Origin: Streptoverticillium olivoreticuli subsp. olivoreticuli
Lineage (GTDB): Bacteria > Actinomycetota > Actinomycetes > Streptomycetales > Streptomycetaceae
Reading direction: 5' to 3'
Length of the DNA stretch: 64,000 nucleotides
Assembly: GCF_003391135.1 (NCBI RefSeq)
Contig: NZ_CP031455.1
Location: 7,963,501 to 8,027,500, forward strand
Shown: piece by piece, positions 8,671 to 16,274 of the stretch
Layout of the letters: the number at the start of each line of letters is the position of its first letter
Numbering within the stretch: the first letter of the stretch is position 1
Translations under genes and position numbers: made by a program
Notes under the pieces: generated by a model
Seen by the model: only the letters and a program-made list of their open reading frames with translations
Databases searched by the model: none
What the model was told of the DNA's origin: nothing

Positions 8671-11043
8671 TCACCTCCTGGCGAGTTGTCGTTGCCCGGC
8701 CGCCACGGCACGGGCTATCTCGGTCTCTCCGACGCGCACCACGATTTCCCGGGCCCGCTCGCTCTCCAGCGCCCGTATGGCAGCGTCTAGAACGTTGTCC
8801 CGGGCCGTACTGACCGAGGGGGCCCGCACGGGTCCGGCGAGGCGTACGGGATCGATCCGGGGCACCGTGACCATGGACTGAATTCGGGCATCCAACGTGG
8901 ACTGCTCGGCGTCGATACCGTCCACCACACCCGCTGGAATCCACCGGCCGATCTGGTCGCGCATGAGACGCGAGGGCGAATGAATTCCGAGCGCCTTGGC
9001 AATCGGCCCGGGAATGGCAGAACGGGCCCAGCCAAAGAGCCTGTCCCTAAGCCACCTTCCCATCCCCCGGATGCCCTCCCAGATTCCGCGTGCCAGATCG
9101 GCCCCCTTGTCGACCAGCAGACGGCCAAAATCGCCGAGCGAATTCCTGATCCAACCCGGGAGACCTCGCACCCAGTCGATGAATTCACCAAATTTCCGAA
9201 CGGCACTGGACGTGAAATCTGCGACCGACCGCGCAGCATCACGCAGACTCGTTGCGACCGAGGACAGCCACCCGATCAAATTCCCGATCAAACCGATCAC
9301 GGTGCCTATCGCCGAGAACAGGGCCGAGAACGTCGGCCCCGCAAGCCGAATAATCACAGGAATCACCACACCGAGAATGTCCGCCGCAAGACGAGCGAGC
9401 CACGACACAACCCCCGTGACAACCTCGATCAGCGGACGGGCTTTCTCGACCACGCCCTGTAGCTTTTCGCCCATCATCTGAACGGCAGGCGCCACCCGCT
9501 GCGATATGAAATCCGACAGGGCGGCAAAGATCGGCTGCAAGTTCTCGACAATGGACGAGTACACCCGCATCACGGCAGGCCAAATGACCTCCAACAGGAT
9601 GCGGCCGAGAGACGACAGGATGGGAACAACCGCACCGACCACATTCGTATAGAGCGTCATGAACGCCGGTACGAGCTGATTGAACAGGACGTTTCCGAGC
9701 CCTTGCAGTGCTGGAAGCAGTTTCGTTTGCGCGAGCGAGACGAGCCCCTGCAACCCGGGCATGAACGCATCCCGCAGGACTCCACCCGCCGTAGCGAGGG
9801 ACTGCCCGAAGGACGCGATAGAGGATCCGCCGGCTGAGCTGGTGAAGGCCGAGAAAAAACCCGATACCAGATCCTTGCCGGTACTCAGAGCGGGGCCAAA
9901 TGTGGTCCCCAGGAAACTGCCGAAAGAGGTCAGCGCGGGGATTATCTTGTCCCCCATGAAGTTGGTCAACCCGACTTCAAGACTGCGCTTGAACTGCTCG
10001 ATCCGAGCACCCGCATTGTTGTGCAGCGCATCGCCCATCTTCTCGGCTGCGCCACCTGTGTCTCCGAGTGCCTTCACGGCCGTCTTGGGGTCGAGCGCGA
10101 ACAGCGCTTTACCAAGATCCTCGGCCTTAGTTCCAAAAAGCCCTACAGCCGCCTGCGACCGTTCGGCAGGGTCCTTAATCCCCTTGATTCCATCCAGGAC
10201 CTGTTGCAGCCCCTCGCGGGCACCAGCGCCACCCGCCGCTATCTTTTTGGTCATGTCCTCGGCACTGAGGCCGATAGCCTCGTACGCCTCGGTACTGGAC
10301 TTGCTTCCGTCTGTCGCCCTGATCTGAAATTCCTTCAGAGCATCGGCGACAGTATCTGTATCTCGCGCACCCGCCTGCATACCCTGAGACATAAGCCCCA
10401 TGGCGTCTGCGGCAGACAATCCAAGATCGCGGAACTTGGTCGAATACTCATTGAAGGTATCCGCCATGTCATCGGCCCGCGGACCCATCTTCTGCATTCC
10501 GACGGTCAGAATGTCGAGCGCTTCCGTACCGTCTTTCGCGAGCCCGTTTTTGAGTATCTGGCCGACAGCGTTACTGGTCTGACCCAGGTCCAATTCGAAG
10601 GTTTTCGAAAGGTCTGTGACCTTGCTGGAAATGCTCTGGATCTGCTCGTTCGTGGCGTCCGGCGGGAGGATGCCCGAGCGCATGACCCCCGATATGGACT
10701 GCGCGGCCTCCTCCACGCTGTCGGTGACACCACCCGCGTAAAGCTGACCCGCAGCCTTGCCGTAGCGCTTGGCATCCTCGGGCGTAGAGCCCAACTGCGC
10801 CTGGATCGTGCCGTTGATAGCGCCCTGGTCGAGCGCATCCATGAACCCCTTGGTCAGCACCGCCGCAGCAGCGAGACCAACGGCGACAAGCCCGCCCTTG
10901 AGGACCCCGCCCATTTTCCCGGTGAAGCTCTCGCCGGCTTCCTGCCCGCCCTGCTCTCCCGCGCGCTGCGAGGGGCCTGTTACGTGCTGCTGTAGCTGAT
11001 TGGCGAACCCCTGAACCTCAGGAACGATGGACACATAGCCCAC
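8671..11043 (-). CDS. Phage tape measure protein
   Basis: 790 residues, the longest prophage gene, as expected for the protein that sets tail length. It has a short polar N-terminus (VSIVPEVQGFANQLQQHV), a hydrophobic segment (GGLVAVGLAAAAVL), a TP901-like core (about 60-330: SVEEAAQSISGVMRSG, LGLSAADAMGLMSQGM, FGTKAEDLGKAL), then hydrophobic helices (about 440-600). The C-terminal region SPSRLMRDQIGRWIPAGVVDGI is the signature found near the end of many actinophage tape measures. It lies directly after the frameshifted chaperone pair, the standard order. Start is a GTG with only a weak ribosome site. Confidence 0.9.
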   Translation of the reverse strand: MGYVSIVPEVQGFANQLQQHVTGPSQRAGEQGGQEAGESFTGKMGGVLKGGLVAVGLAAAAVLTKGFMDALDQGAINGTIQAQLGSTPEDAKRYGKAAGQLYAGGVTDSVEEAAQSISGVMRSGILPPDATNEQIQSISSKVTDLSKTFELDLGQTSNAVGQILKNGLAKDGTEALDILTVGMQKMGPRADDMADTFNEYSTKFRDLGLSAADAMGLMSQGMQAGARDTDTVADALKEFQIRATDGSKSSTEAYEAIGLSAEDMTKKIAAGGAGAREGLQQVLDGIKGIKDPAERSQAAVGLFGTKAEDLGKALFALDPKTAVKALGDTGGAAEKMGDALHNNAGARIEQFKRSLEVGLTNFMGDKIIPALTSFGSFLGTTFGPALSTGKDLVSGFFSAFTSSAGGSSIASFGQSLATAGGVLRDAFMPGLQGLVSLAQTKLLPALQGLGNVLFNQLVPAFMTLYTNVVGAVVPILSSLGRILLEVIWPAVMRVYSSIVENLQPIFAALSDFISQRVAPAVQMMGEKLQGVVEKARPLIEVVTGVVSWLARLAADILGVVIPVIIRLAGPTFSALFSAIGTVIGLIGNLIGWLSSVATSLRDAARSVADFTSSAVRKFGEFIDWVRGLPGWIRNSLGDFGRLLVDKGADLARGIWEGIRGMGRWLRDRLFGWARSAIPGPIAKALGIHSPSRLMRDQIGRWIPAGVVDGIDAEQSTLDARIQSMVTVPRIDPVRLAGPVRAPSVSTARDNVLDAAIRALESERAREIVVRVGETEIARAVAAGQRQLARR

Positions 11044-11057
11044 ACCGACTTCAACAG

Positions 11058-11507
11058 CTATACCGGATCACCCCCGTTCTCCGGCTGGAACTGCGCGAGA
11101 TACCGCGCCACTTCGCGCACGTCGCGTTTCGTCCCGCCGATCCGGCCCGAGCGGACACCGGGGCGGGGAATGGGCTGCGGGCGCCTGGTCGGCGTTTTCG
11201 AACCCTGGTTGCCCCGCTGCCAATTGGCCTCAGCGAGCCGGTCGTGCACTGCCGCGAGCAGCTGCGTTTCCAGCGTCCACGCGTGATCCGCCCCGGCCAT
11301 TGACCGCGCTAGCGCCGAGTCCGCCGGAAGGCCCGTTATCAGCGCCCGCAGACGACGCCACGTCAGCCCCGACCCGGGGCGGAACACGTCGCGCAGGTCC
11401 GTACCGTAATAGCGCTGTAGATCTGCTTCTATGGCCTCGCCGTGCTCATTCAGGAGTCGGCAGAGGCCGAGGATTCCCCCAGGGAAACCCCCTCGTGCTT
11501 CTGCCAC
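11058..11507 (-). CDS. Tail assembly chaperone, frameshift extension (gpT-like)
   Basis: A 149-codon frame that overlaps the end of the upstream chaperone frame by 58 bases in the -1 register. It is probably not started independently but made by ribosomes that slip at 11474-11480, giving a fused protein of about 230 residues. Its meaningful part starts at GILGLCRLLNEHGEAIEADLQRYYGTDLRDV, which is the typical C-terminal extension of actinophage chaperones. It ends basic and proline-rich, just before the tape measure. It acts with the short form to load the tape measure during tail assembly. Confidence 0.75.
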   Translation of the reverse strand: MAEARGGFPGGILGLCRLLNEHGEAIEADLQRYYGTDLRDVFRPGSGLTWRRLRALITGLPADSALARSMAGADHAWTLETQLLAAVHDRLAEANWQRGNQGSKTPTRRPQPIPRPGVRSGRIGGTKRDVREVARYLAQFQPENGGDPV

Positions 11508-11761
11508 TGCCGGAAAAGCTCACCGAGCGCGGCGAGGGGCGCCGGTATGGCGTCGAACTTCGCCCACTGACCACCGAGACCCGCCCTCAGCAAGGTCTCA
11601 ATGTCCGTTGGACTCGGGTTCGCGAGGTTCACCGCGGACAGAATGGACTTATCCAGCTCGCCAGCGGCAGGCATCCTGAAGTCCGTACCGGCCAGAGTGA
11701 AAGAAAACGGTTCCCTACGGGCTTCCTTCACCCAGGAATCAAGATCAAAGGTGGTGCTCAA
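11450..11761 (-). CDS. Tail assembly chaperone (gpG-like)
   Basis: 103 residues from a TTG at 11761; AAGAGG lies about 8 bases upstream and no ATG or GTG fits better. Sequence MSTTFDLDSWVKEARREPFSF is typical of short tail chaperones between major tail protein and tape measure. Acidic Ser-rich end ESSASADS. Most ribosomes should stop here; a fraction shift by -1 near the end and make the long form. Confidence 0.72.
   Translation of the reverse strand: MSTTFDLDSWVKEARREPFSFTLAGTDFRMPAAGELDKSILSAVNLANPSPTDIETLLRAGLGGQWAKFDAIPAPLAALGELFRQWQKHEGVSLGESSASADS
11474..11480 (-). other. Candidate -1 ribosomal slippery site GGGGGAA
   Basis: Within the last codons of the short chaperone, the zero-frame codons CTG GGG GAA can be re-read as CCT GGG GGA after a -1 slip. 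The downstream frame is open for another 138 codons. GGGGGAA heptamers at this place are known, from memory, in other siphovirus tail chaperones. A nearby GGGGGTTTCC is an alternative slip site. Confidence 0.55.
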
Positions 11762-11804
11762 CGTGGTACCTCTTACGTTGTAGGCGGAACGTTTCAGCGA
11801 TGGC

Positions 11805-12368
11805 TTATACGGCAGGCTTGTCGGACCACGCGGGGTCATCGGAATACTTGATCGCAACCGTGCCGTCAGCACTCGGATAGGCGGTCACCGTCAGCTCGAA
11901 GGAAACGGCTTCGTCGCCCTTGTACGTGATATCGCCGGTCTCGGTGACCTCACCGTCCGGAACCACGATGCGGATATGACTGTTGCCGTCGATCACATCG
12001 AAACCGAACATCCGGCGGTCCGGCCCAGGGGCCTTGATCGCAAGCACGCTCTTGCCATTGGACGTGACCACCTTTGAGCCCTTGTGGTACAGCTCAAGAA
12101 CGGTCTTGCTGGTCTCAATGGCCGTGAACTGAAAGGTCATTTCCGACGAGCTGATGACCTTGCGGACGGTCTGCCCACCCTGCCAGCCCTTGATTTCGCT
12201 GGTGTCAGCCGAATTGCTCTCGGTGATTCCGTCATCAGAGATCCAGCCGATATCGGTAGCAGCAGTCGGCCAAGCGGTGGTTGCATCGGTCGGGGCCGTA
12301 GCACCCTTCGGAGCAACGTACGCAGCACCGGAGAGGGCGACACGTACGGCGTTGGCGTTCAGAGGCAA
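11805..12368 (-). CDS. Major tail protein
   Basis: 188-codon frame from a TTG at 12368 (MPLNANAVRVALSGAAYVAPKG), with GGAGG immediately upstream on the minus strand. The opening is highly characteristic of actinophage major tail proteins that polymerise into the tail tube, as is the tube-fold pattern (FQFTAIETSKTVLELYHKG, VIDGNSHIRIVVPDGEVTETGDITYKGDEAVSFELTVTAYP split over two sheets). It sits in the expected place before the chaperones. A divergent plus-strand gene starts 65 bases upstream, so transcripts from the head genes must pass through that cargo gene's antisense strand. Confidence 0.85.
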   Translation of the reverse strand: MPLNANAVRVALSGAAYVAPKGATAPTDATTAWPTAATDIGWISDDGITESNSADTSEIKGWQGGQTVRKVISSSEMTFQFTAIETSKTVLELYHKGSKVVTSNGKSVLAIKAPGPDRRMFGFDVIDGNSHIRIVVPDGEVTETGDITYKGDEAVSFELTVTAYPSADGTVAIKYSDDPAWSDKPAV

Positions 12369-12432
12369 CTTTCCTCCTGAGATTGGTAGTTCGTGACTCC
12401 GGTCCATCTCCGGAGCTCTAAGATCTGTGGCC

Positions 12433-12981
12433 ATGGATGCAGGATTGGCCGCTGTGTGCGGTGCACTTGCTGGAGCCGCTGCGACGATCGGTGCGGCACT
12501 GGCGGCGGGGTGGTCCCAGCGGGAAGGGGCACGGATTGCAGCCAGGGCGGCTTACCAGAAAGAGCAACGTCAACCACGCCACGACGCATACAAAGCTCTA
12601 ATTCGGAACGCCACAGACCTAGCAGACCTCTCGCACAAACTTATTGACACTAGCCTGATGCCCCGTGCTCGCGAATTGATGGATCAGGTTGAGAATGCTT
12701 GGCTTGAGGTCGGCTTACTTGGCCCTGCCTCTGTTCTTCGAGCGGGCTTCACTGTCCGCCACCAGGCACACAAAACGTGGAGCTCAATTTCCTCATGTGC
12801 CACAGCCGGGCTCCGGCCGGGAATCGACCAGGAAAACGAAGATCCGAATAGCGACTATGGCCGATATATCCGCAGACTCGAAGAGGCAGAACAACAAGGT
12901 GTGGAACTTGCGGTTAGTGTCGAAGATTTCAGTAAAGTAGCACAGGCTGCAATTGAGAATGATGGAAGTAGGTCAAAATAG
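12433..12981 (+). CDS. Plus-strand cargo (moron) gene, membrane-anchored protein of unknown function
   Basis: 182 residues, on the opposite strand to all surrounding late genes. One N-terminal membrane segment (LAAVCGALAGAAATIGAALAAGW) is followed by a basic, helical cytoplasmic part (REGARIAARAAYQKEQRQPRHDAYKALI). Streptomyces genomes contain many similar TM-plus-QRREPRR-type hypothetical proteins. A TAAGAT at 12419-12424 would place a transcript start at or next to the ATG (leaderless message); a GTG at 12427 is an alternative start. Base composition is visibly lower in GC than the flanking tail genes. It ends 2 bases from the convergent tail terminator gene. Independent expression in the lysogen is inferred. 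Confidence 0.7.
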   Translation: MDAGLAAVCGALAGAAATIGAALAAGWSQREGARIAARAAYQKEQRQPRHDAYKALIRNATDLADLSHKLIDTSLMPRARELMDQVENAWLEVGLLGPASVLRAGFTVRHQAHKTWSSISSCATAGLRPGIDQENEDPNSDYGRYIRRLEEAEQQGVELAVSVEDFSKVAQAAIENDGSRSK

Positions 12982-12983
12982 CC

Positions 12984-13388
12984 CTAGTTAAATACCCCGC
13001 GAATGTGCGCTTCCACGGCAAACGCGTATCGCGGGGAACTCGTGTCCGGATCAGGCAGCCACATCGGGCCCCCGACTTCCTTCACCTGGTAGACGGTCAC
13101 CCCGTCCCGGACACCGGGAAGTGCGCCGAGCAGTGCACGGGTGAGCGCGGCGAGGTCGTGCGCTGCGGCTTCGCTCTCTGCCCAGCAATGAATGTCGAGC
13201 CGTGGGCGGTCCGATACGGGGGTCTGCTGTGTGCCCCCGATGCGCTGCACCCGGACAAACGCCGGAGGGCGCGGGTTGGGGACGCGGGAGACCACAGGGA
13301 CGGACCTGCCAGCGCTCTTGAGTGCGCCCCGGAGATAGCCCGCCACCACCGCCACCGCGTCCGGCATGACGACCACGGGACGGGCCAT
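12984..13388 (-). CDS. Tail terminator-like protein
   Basis: 134 residues, MARPVVVMPDAVAVVAGYLRGAL onward. The alpha/beta pattern with VRVQRIGGTQQTPVSDRPRLDIHCWA followed by AAHDLAALTRALLGAL is typical of gpU-like tail terminator proteins between head-tail connectors and the major tail protein. Its start overlaps the upstream stop as TAATG. It would cap the tail tube and join it to the head. Confidence 0.7.
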   Translation of the reverse strand: MARPVVVMPDAVAVVAGYLRGALKSAGRSVPVVSRVPNPRPPAFVRVQRIGGTQQTPVSDRPRLDIHCWAESEAAAHDLAALTRALLGALPGVRDGVTVYQVKEVGGPMWLPDPDTSSPRYAFAVEAHIRGVFN

Positions 13389-13645
13389 TAGCCACCGTCC
13401 ATGCCGCGCAGCAGGTCACGCCGGGACCCTGCGAGCCCACCGGATTTCGGGAAGTTGAGGTTGCCGATCACGGCGGCTCGCCACCGCCTACGGCCCAACG
13501 CCGAGTCGGTCCGGAACTTCCCCTCGGCCCCCGCCGCAGACGCAGCGATACGGCCCGCGATGCGCTCGACCTCCCGCCCCGTCTCCGGGGTCTTCATCAT
13601 GGAATTAATGCCCGCCTTGTTGGGTTTGAACTTCCGTACCTGCAC
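13388..13645 (-). CDS. Head-tail connector, HK97 gp10-like
   Basis: 85 residues from a GTG at 13645 with GGAGG 9 bases upstream. Basic (MQVRKFKPNKAGINSMMKTPETG) with a helix VERIAGRIAASA and C-terminal RRRWRAAVIGNLNFP. Position and size match the small gp10-like neck component. A longer upstream extension in this frame is out of character (Pro/Arg-rich) and is the shadow of the next gene. Confidence 0.62.
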   Translation of the reverse strand: MQVRKFKPNKAGINSMMKTPETGREVERIAGRIAASAAGAEGKFRTDSALGRRRWRAAVIGNLNFPKSGGLAGSRRDLLRGMDGG

Positions 13646-13989
13646 TACCCGTTCACCTCCTTTAACCGGGCCTCGGTGTGGTGGTGTCGGCCCCCGACGA
13701 CGTACCGCGCGGGCTCGCCGTCGACCTCCAGCACCCGCCCGGCGACGTCCACCCGGTCCCCGGGCATCAGGTCGATGTCGACTCCGCGGCGGGTGATCAG
13801 GCGGAGCCCTGTCGTCACCGCAGGGCGGTCTCCGCTGTCCTCGGTGGACCCGTCCGGCTGGACGGACACCCGGCGGGCCGTCGTCCTGGTCGCGCTCGAC
13901 CAATCACGGTCCGACGTGGTGTTGCCGTATCGGTCGGTGACGTACGGGGCCCGCAGGATCACGACCGTCTGTGTGTACTGGAACGTCAC
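13645..13989 (-). CDS. Head-closure / head-tail adaptor protein
   Basis: 114 residues (MTFQYTQTVVILRAPYVTDRYGN). A beta-rich fold with DVAGRVLEVDGEPARYVVGGRHHHTEARLKEV resembles SPP1 gp16-like head-closure proteins. Starts within the last codons of the upstream gene (4-base overlap) and overlaps the next gene's start by one base. Its role is to seal the connector after packaging. Confidence 0.65.
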   Translation of the reverse strand: MTFQYTQTVVILRAPYVTDRYGNTTSDRDWSSATRTTARRVSVQPDGSTEDSGDRPAVTTGLRLITRRGVDIDLMPGDRVDVAGRVLEVDGEPARYVVGGRHHHTEARLKEVNG

Positions 13990-14525
13990 CCGAGCCCCAC
14001 CACCGCAGCGCGCGGCCGGTACCGGGCCAGTTGGTCCCGCTCGACCGGTGCGAGAGACGCCCCGATGGTCTCCGCGGCGTAGGTGACGTTGACCGAGCCG
14101 ACCGACTCTTGCCGAAGATCACTCGGGTTGGTCAGCACCCGGCCGGCGAGCGTGAGCACGATTGCCCGCACGTCCGGCGGAACCGTCGCGTACCCGTGGG
14201 TGTAGGTCACGGTCACCGGGTCCATCACGCCGAGCGGCACCCGGAGCCGGTCACGCTGCAACCTCCACTCGTCGGCCCGCAGCGCACGCCCCCCGGCACG
14301 TACCAACTCGACGGAGAGCACGGGGAGTTGCGGCAGCCGGACCACGCCCGAGCGGACGAACAGGCTCGCCGTGGTCGTCCCCCTGGTGAAGCGTTGTCGA
14401 GCTTCGCTGCGGACGATCGCCGACGCGGTGTCGAGCACCAGCGTGGCGGACGGGGGAAGCTCGGCGGGCTCGCGCTGCATCCACGCGGCAAGCTCGTCCA
14501 CAGTGGCCAATGCCGGAAGCGCCAC
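13986..14525 (-). CDS. Head-tail connector (gp15/gp6-like)
   Basis: 179 residues from GTG 14525 (MALPALATVDELAAWMQRE); the GTG at 14531 is an alternative, and AGAGGGGG lies just upstream. All-helical N-terminal half (LPPSATLVLDTASAIVRSEARQRF) and a characteristic VTVTYTHGYATVPPDVRAIVLTLAGR segment, shared by adaptor proteins that bind the portal. It directly follows the small 14537-14695 gene. Confidence 0.68.
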   Translation of the reverse strand: MALPALATVDELAAWMQREPAELPPSATLVLDTASAIVRSEARQRFTRGTTTASLFVRSGVVRLPQLPVLSVELVRAGGRALRADEWRLQRDRLRVPLGVMDPVTVTYTHGYATVPPDVRAIVLTLAGRVLTNPSDLRQESVGSVNVTYAAETIGASLAPVERDQLARYRPRAAVVGLG

Positions 14526-14536
14526 GGCCACCCCCT

Positions 14537-14695
14537 CTATTCGATTTCCTGTGCGCCGCACTCAAGGCACCGCACCACATTCCGGACCGCCCCGTCCGGG
14601 TCGAGAACCGGGAAGCTCTCGATACGGGACGGGGCAGTACAGGAATCCGTGTGCGGCACCGTCGGGGCGGACGCTGCCCGCTTACGCGGTGGCAA
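14537..14695 (-). CDS. Small phage protein with a CxxC motif
   Basis: 52 residues from a TTG at 14695 preceded by GGGGTAAGGA. The sequence starts MPPRKRAASAPTVPHTD and ends RCLECGAQEIE, with a single CxxC near the C-terminus. It fills the gap between the capsid and connector genes with no overlap, and its stop is followed at once by the connector ribosome site. Such short genes are common at this place in actinophages; function unknown. Confidence 0.6.
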   Translation of the reverse strand: MPPRKRAASAPTVPHTDSCTAPSRIESFPVLDPDGAVRNVVRCLECGAQEIE

Positions 14696-14712
14696 TTCCT
14701 TACCCCTTTCGC

Positions 14713-15669
14713 CTACTTGGCGAGGACACCATTAAGGCGCGCGGCAGCCTTACCGCCGAACACGGCGAGCCCGCAATAGAATTCCACGCGCGTCCGGTAA
14801 GCAGGCTTAACCTCAAGCTGCCCGAGGTCATCAACCATGACACCTCCATTCGTGAGGCCCGTGACGGCCTGGTCTCCCTCAGCCTCGCCAAAACGGACGG
14901 CATAAATGGAACTCGTGTCGGTTGCCTTGCCGTGCGTCTCTGTCTGCGGAAGAATCTCAGCACCGCCACCTGTGGCATTCGGGTCCAGCAGCGGGATTCC
15001 GTTATAGGTGCCCACAATCTTGCCGGTAAGAGTTTCCTGCACCATTTCGTGTCCGCCGAGACGACGTGCAGCGGACTTAATCTTGGCGATGACCGCGGCA
15101 TTGGCGTACAGTGCGCCGTTGGTGCTGTTCAGGCCCGGTACGCGGCCAATGAGAGCGTCCAGAAGGTCAAAGAAGTCGTGCCGATCCTTGTCGCTCTCAC
15201 CGACAATCGGAGCACCGTTTTCACCGGCCGAAATTACCTGTGCCCCGGTGAGTCGCTTACGGAGCCCGTCGAAACTCTTCGGGTTCGCGGAAACGTCGCC
15301 ATTAAAGAAGGTGTCCGCAAACTTGAAACTCGCGGCTTTGACCTTCATACGCGTCTGGACTGCGCGCTGATCATTGAGATTTCCGCGCGTCTGGACGATG
15401 AAACGGTCCACGTCCGCGTCGCCACCGAGAATTACCAGGGATTCGGACTTCTGATTCACTGTGCCCGTGGACTCGCTGTATGCCTCATTGATGCCACGAA
15501 ACTCGACACCCGGAAGGGTTGCTTCCTCGTTGTAGGCGTATGCGTTGCCTGAAATGCTGAGCAGCGGGATACGATCCAGAATGCTCGACTCCTGAACGAA
15601 CGTCTCAATGACCCCGCGCTGTAGGTCGGTCGTGCTGAGCTTCGCAGCCTCGGGCAGAGTAAGCGCCAT
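14713..15669 (-). CDS. Major capsid protein
   Basis: 318 residues, MALTLPEAAKLSTTDLQRGVIETFVQESS, typical of the HK97-fold capsids of Streptomyces siphoviruses. Typical segments are the E-loop region (EATLPGVEFRGINEAY), FKFADTFFNGD, the helix ALIGRVPGLNSTNGALYANAAVIAKI, and a C-terminal strand TRVEFYCGLAVFGGKAAARL. It follows the scaffold gene and has its own hairpin/CATGCCC leader and ribosome site (AAGGGGA). Confidence 0.9.
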   Translation of the reverse strand: MALTLPEAAKLSTTDLQRGVIETFVQESSILDRIPLLSISGNAYAYNEEATLPGVEFRGINEAYSESTGTVNQKSESLVILGGDADVDRFIVQTRGNLNDQRAVQTRMKVKAASFKFADTFFNGDVSANPKSFDGLRKRLTGAQVISAGENGAPIVGESDKDRHDFFDLLDALIGRVPGLNSTNGALYANAAVIAKIKSAARRLGGHEMVQETLTGKIVGTYNGIPLLDPNATGGGAEILPQTETHGKATDTSSIYAVRFGEAEGDQAVTGLTNGGVMVDDLGQLEVKPAYRTRVEFYCGLAVFGGKAAARLNGVLAK

Positions 15670-15685
15670 TTAGTGTGTCCCCTTG

Positions 15686-15729
15686 ATTTTGGGCATGGAA
15701 AAGGGACGACACTCAGTCGAGTGCGTCCC
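15686..15729 (-). terminator. Hairpin plus CATGCCC leader, before the major capsid gene
   Basis: Minus-strand stem GGGACGCACTC / GAGTGTCGTCCC (one bulge), then TTTTCCATGCCCAAAATC and the capsid ribosome site. It is the third member of the recurring leader family. It may be a partial terminator or a 5' stabilising hairpin for the capsid mRNA. Confidence 0.6.
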
Positions 15730-15755
15730 CGGAAAAGGGTGGTGGAACGATTCTG

Positions 15756-16265
15756 CTAGCTGGTGCCGAACGCGCGCCGCAGACGGTCAAGCGGGGTAGC
15801 GGGCTCGGGCTCGGCGGATTCACGTGGACCCGCGCCCACGTCGCCCCACGGGGCGGACCCTGCGGTCTCGGCCGCCAGATAGGGCTTGTCCTTGACGAGC
15901 TGGTCCACGGCCGCCGCAACCGCTGCGGTGTCGACGTCGCCCCCGTCGCCGGCCAGAGCGGTCACGTCCAGCAGGGCAAGCGCGTCGGCGGGGTCCCGGA
16001 GCCGCCCAGCGGCAGCCGCTCGTACCTCTGCACGGACGAGCTGCGCCGTGAACTCCTGCCGGATCTCGGTCCGGAGCGCGTCAAGGTCTGCGCCGTCGAC
16101 TACAGCAGGCTCGGCGGGCGTCTCGGCAGCGCGGGGCTCGCGCTCCGGCTCGGCCTGGTCGGCGCGCTTCGGCTCGTCCTGGTGCTCGTCGCCGGTACCC
16201 GTACCGGGCTCGTCCTGGTGCTCCTCCTCGACGGTGCCCGGACTGTTCTGCGGGTCGTCTGCCAT
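15756..16265 (-). CDS. Scaffolding protein
   Basis: 169 residues, very acidic and Glu/Pro-rich N-terminal half (DEHQDEPKRADQAEPEREP), followed by a helical segment (ADLDALRTEIRQEFTAQLVRAEVRAAAAGRL) and a DPADALALLD turn. This composition and position directly before the capsid gene are typical of scaffolds in actinophages. No protease domain is visible. Confidence 0.8.
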   Translation of the reverse strand: MADDPQNSPGTVEEEHQDEPGTGTGDEHQDEPKRADQAEPEREPRAAETPAEPAVVDGADLDALRTEIRQEFTAQLVRAEVRAAAAGRLRDPADALALLDVTALAGDGGDVDTAAVAAAVDQLVKDKPYLAAETAGSAPWGDVGAGPRESAEPEPATPLDRLRRAFGTS

Positions 16266-16274
16266 CAGTTCCCC

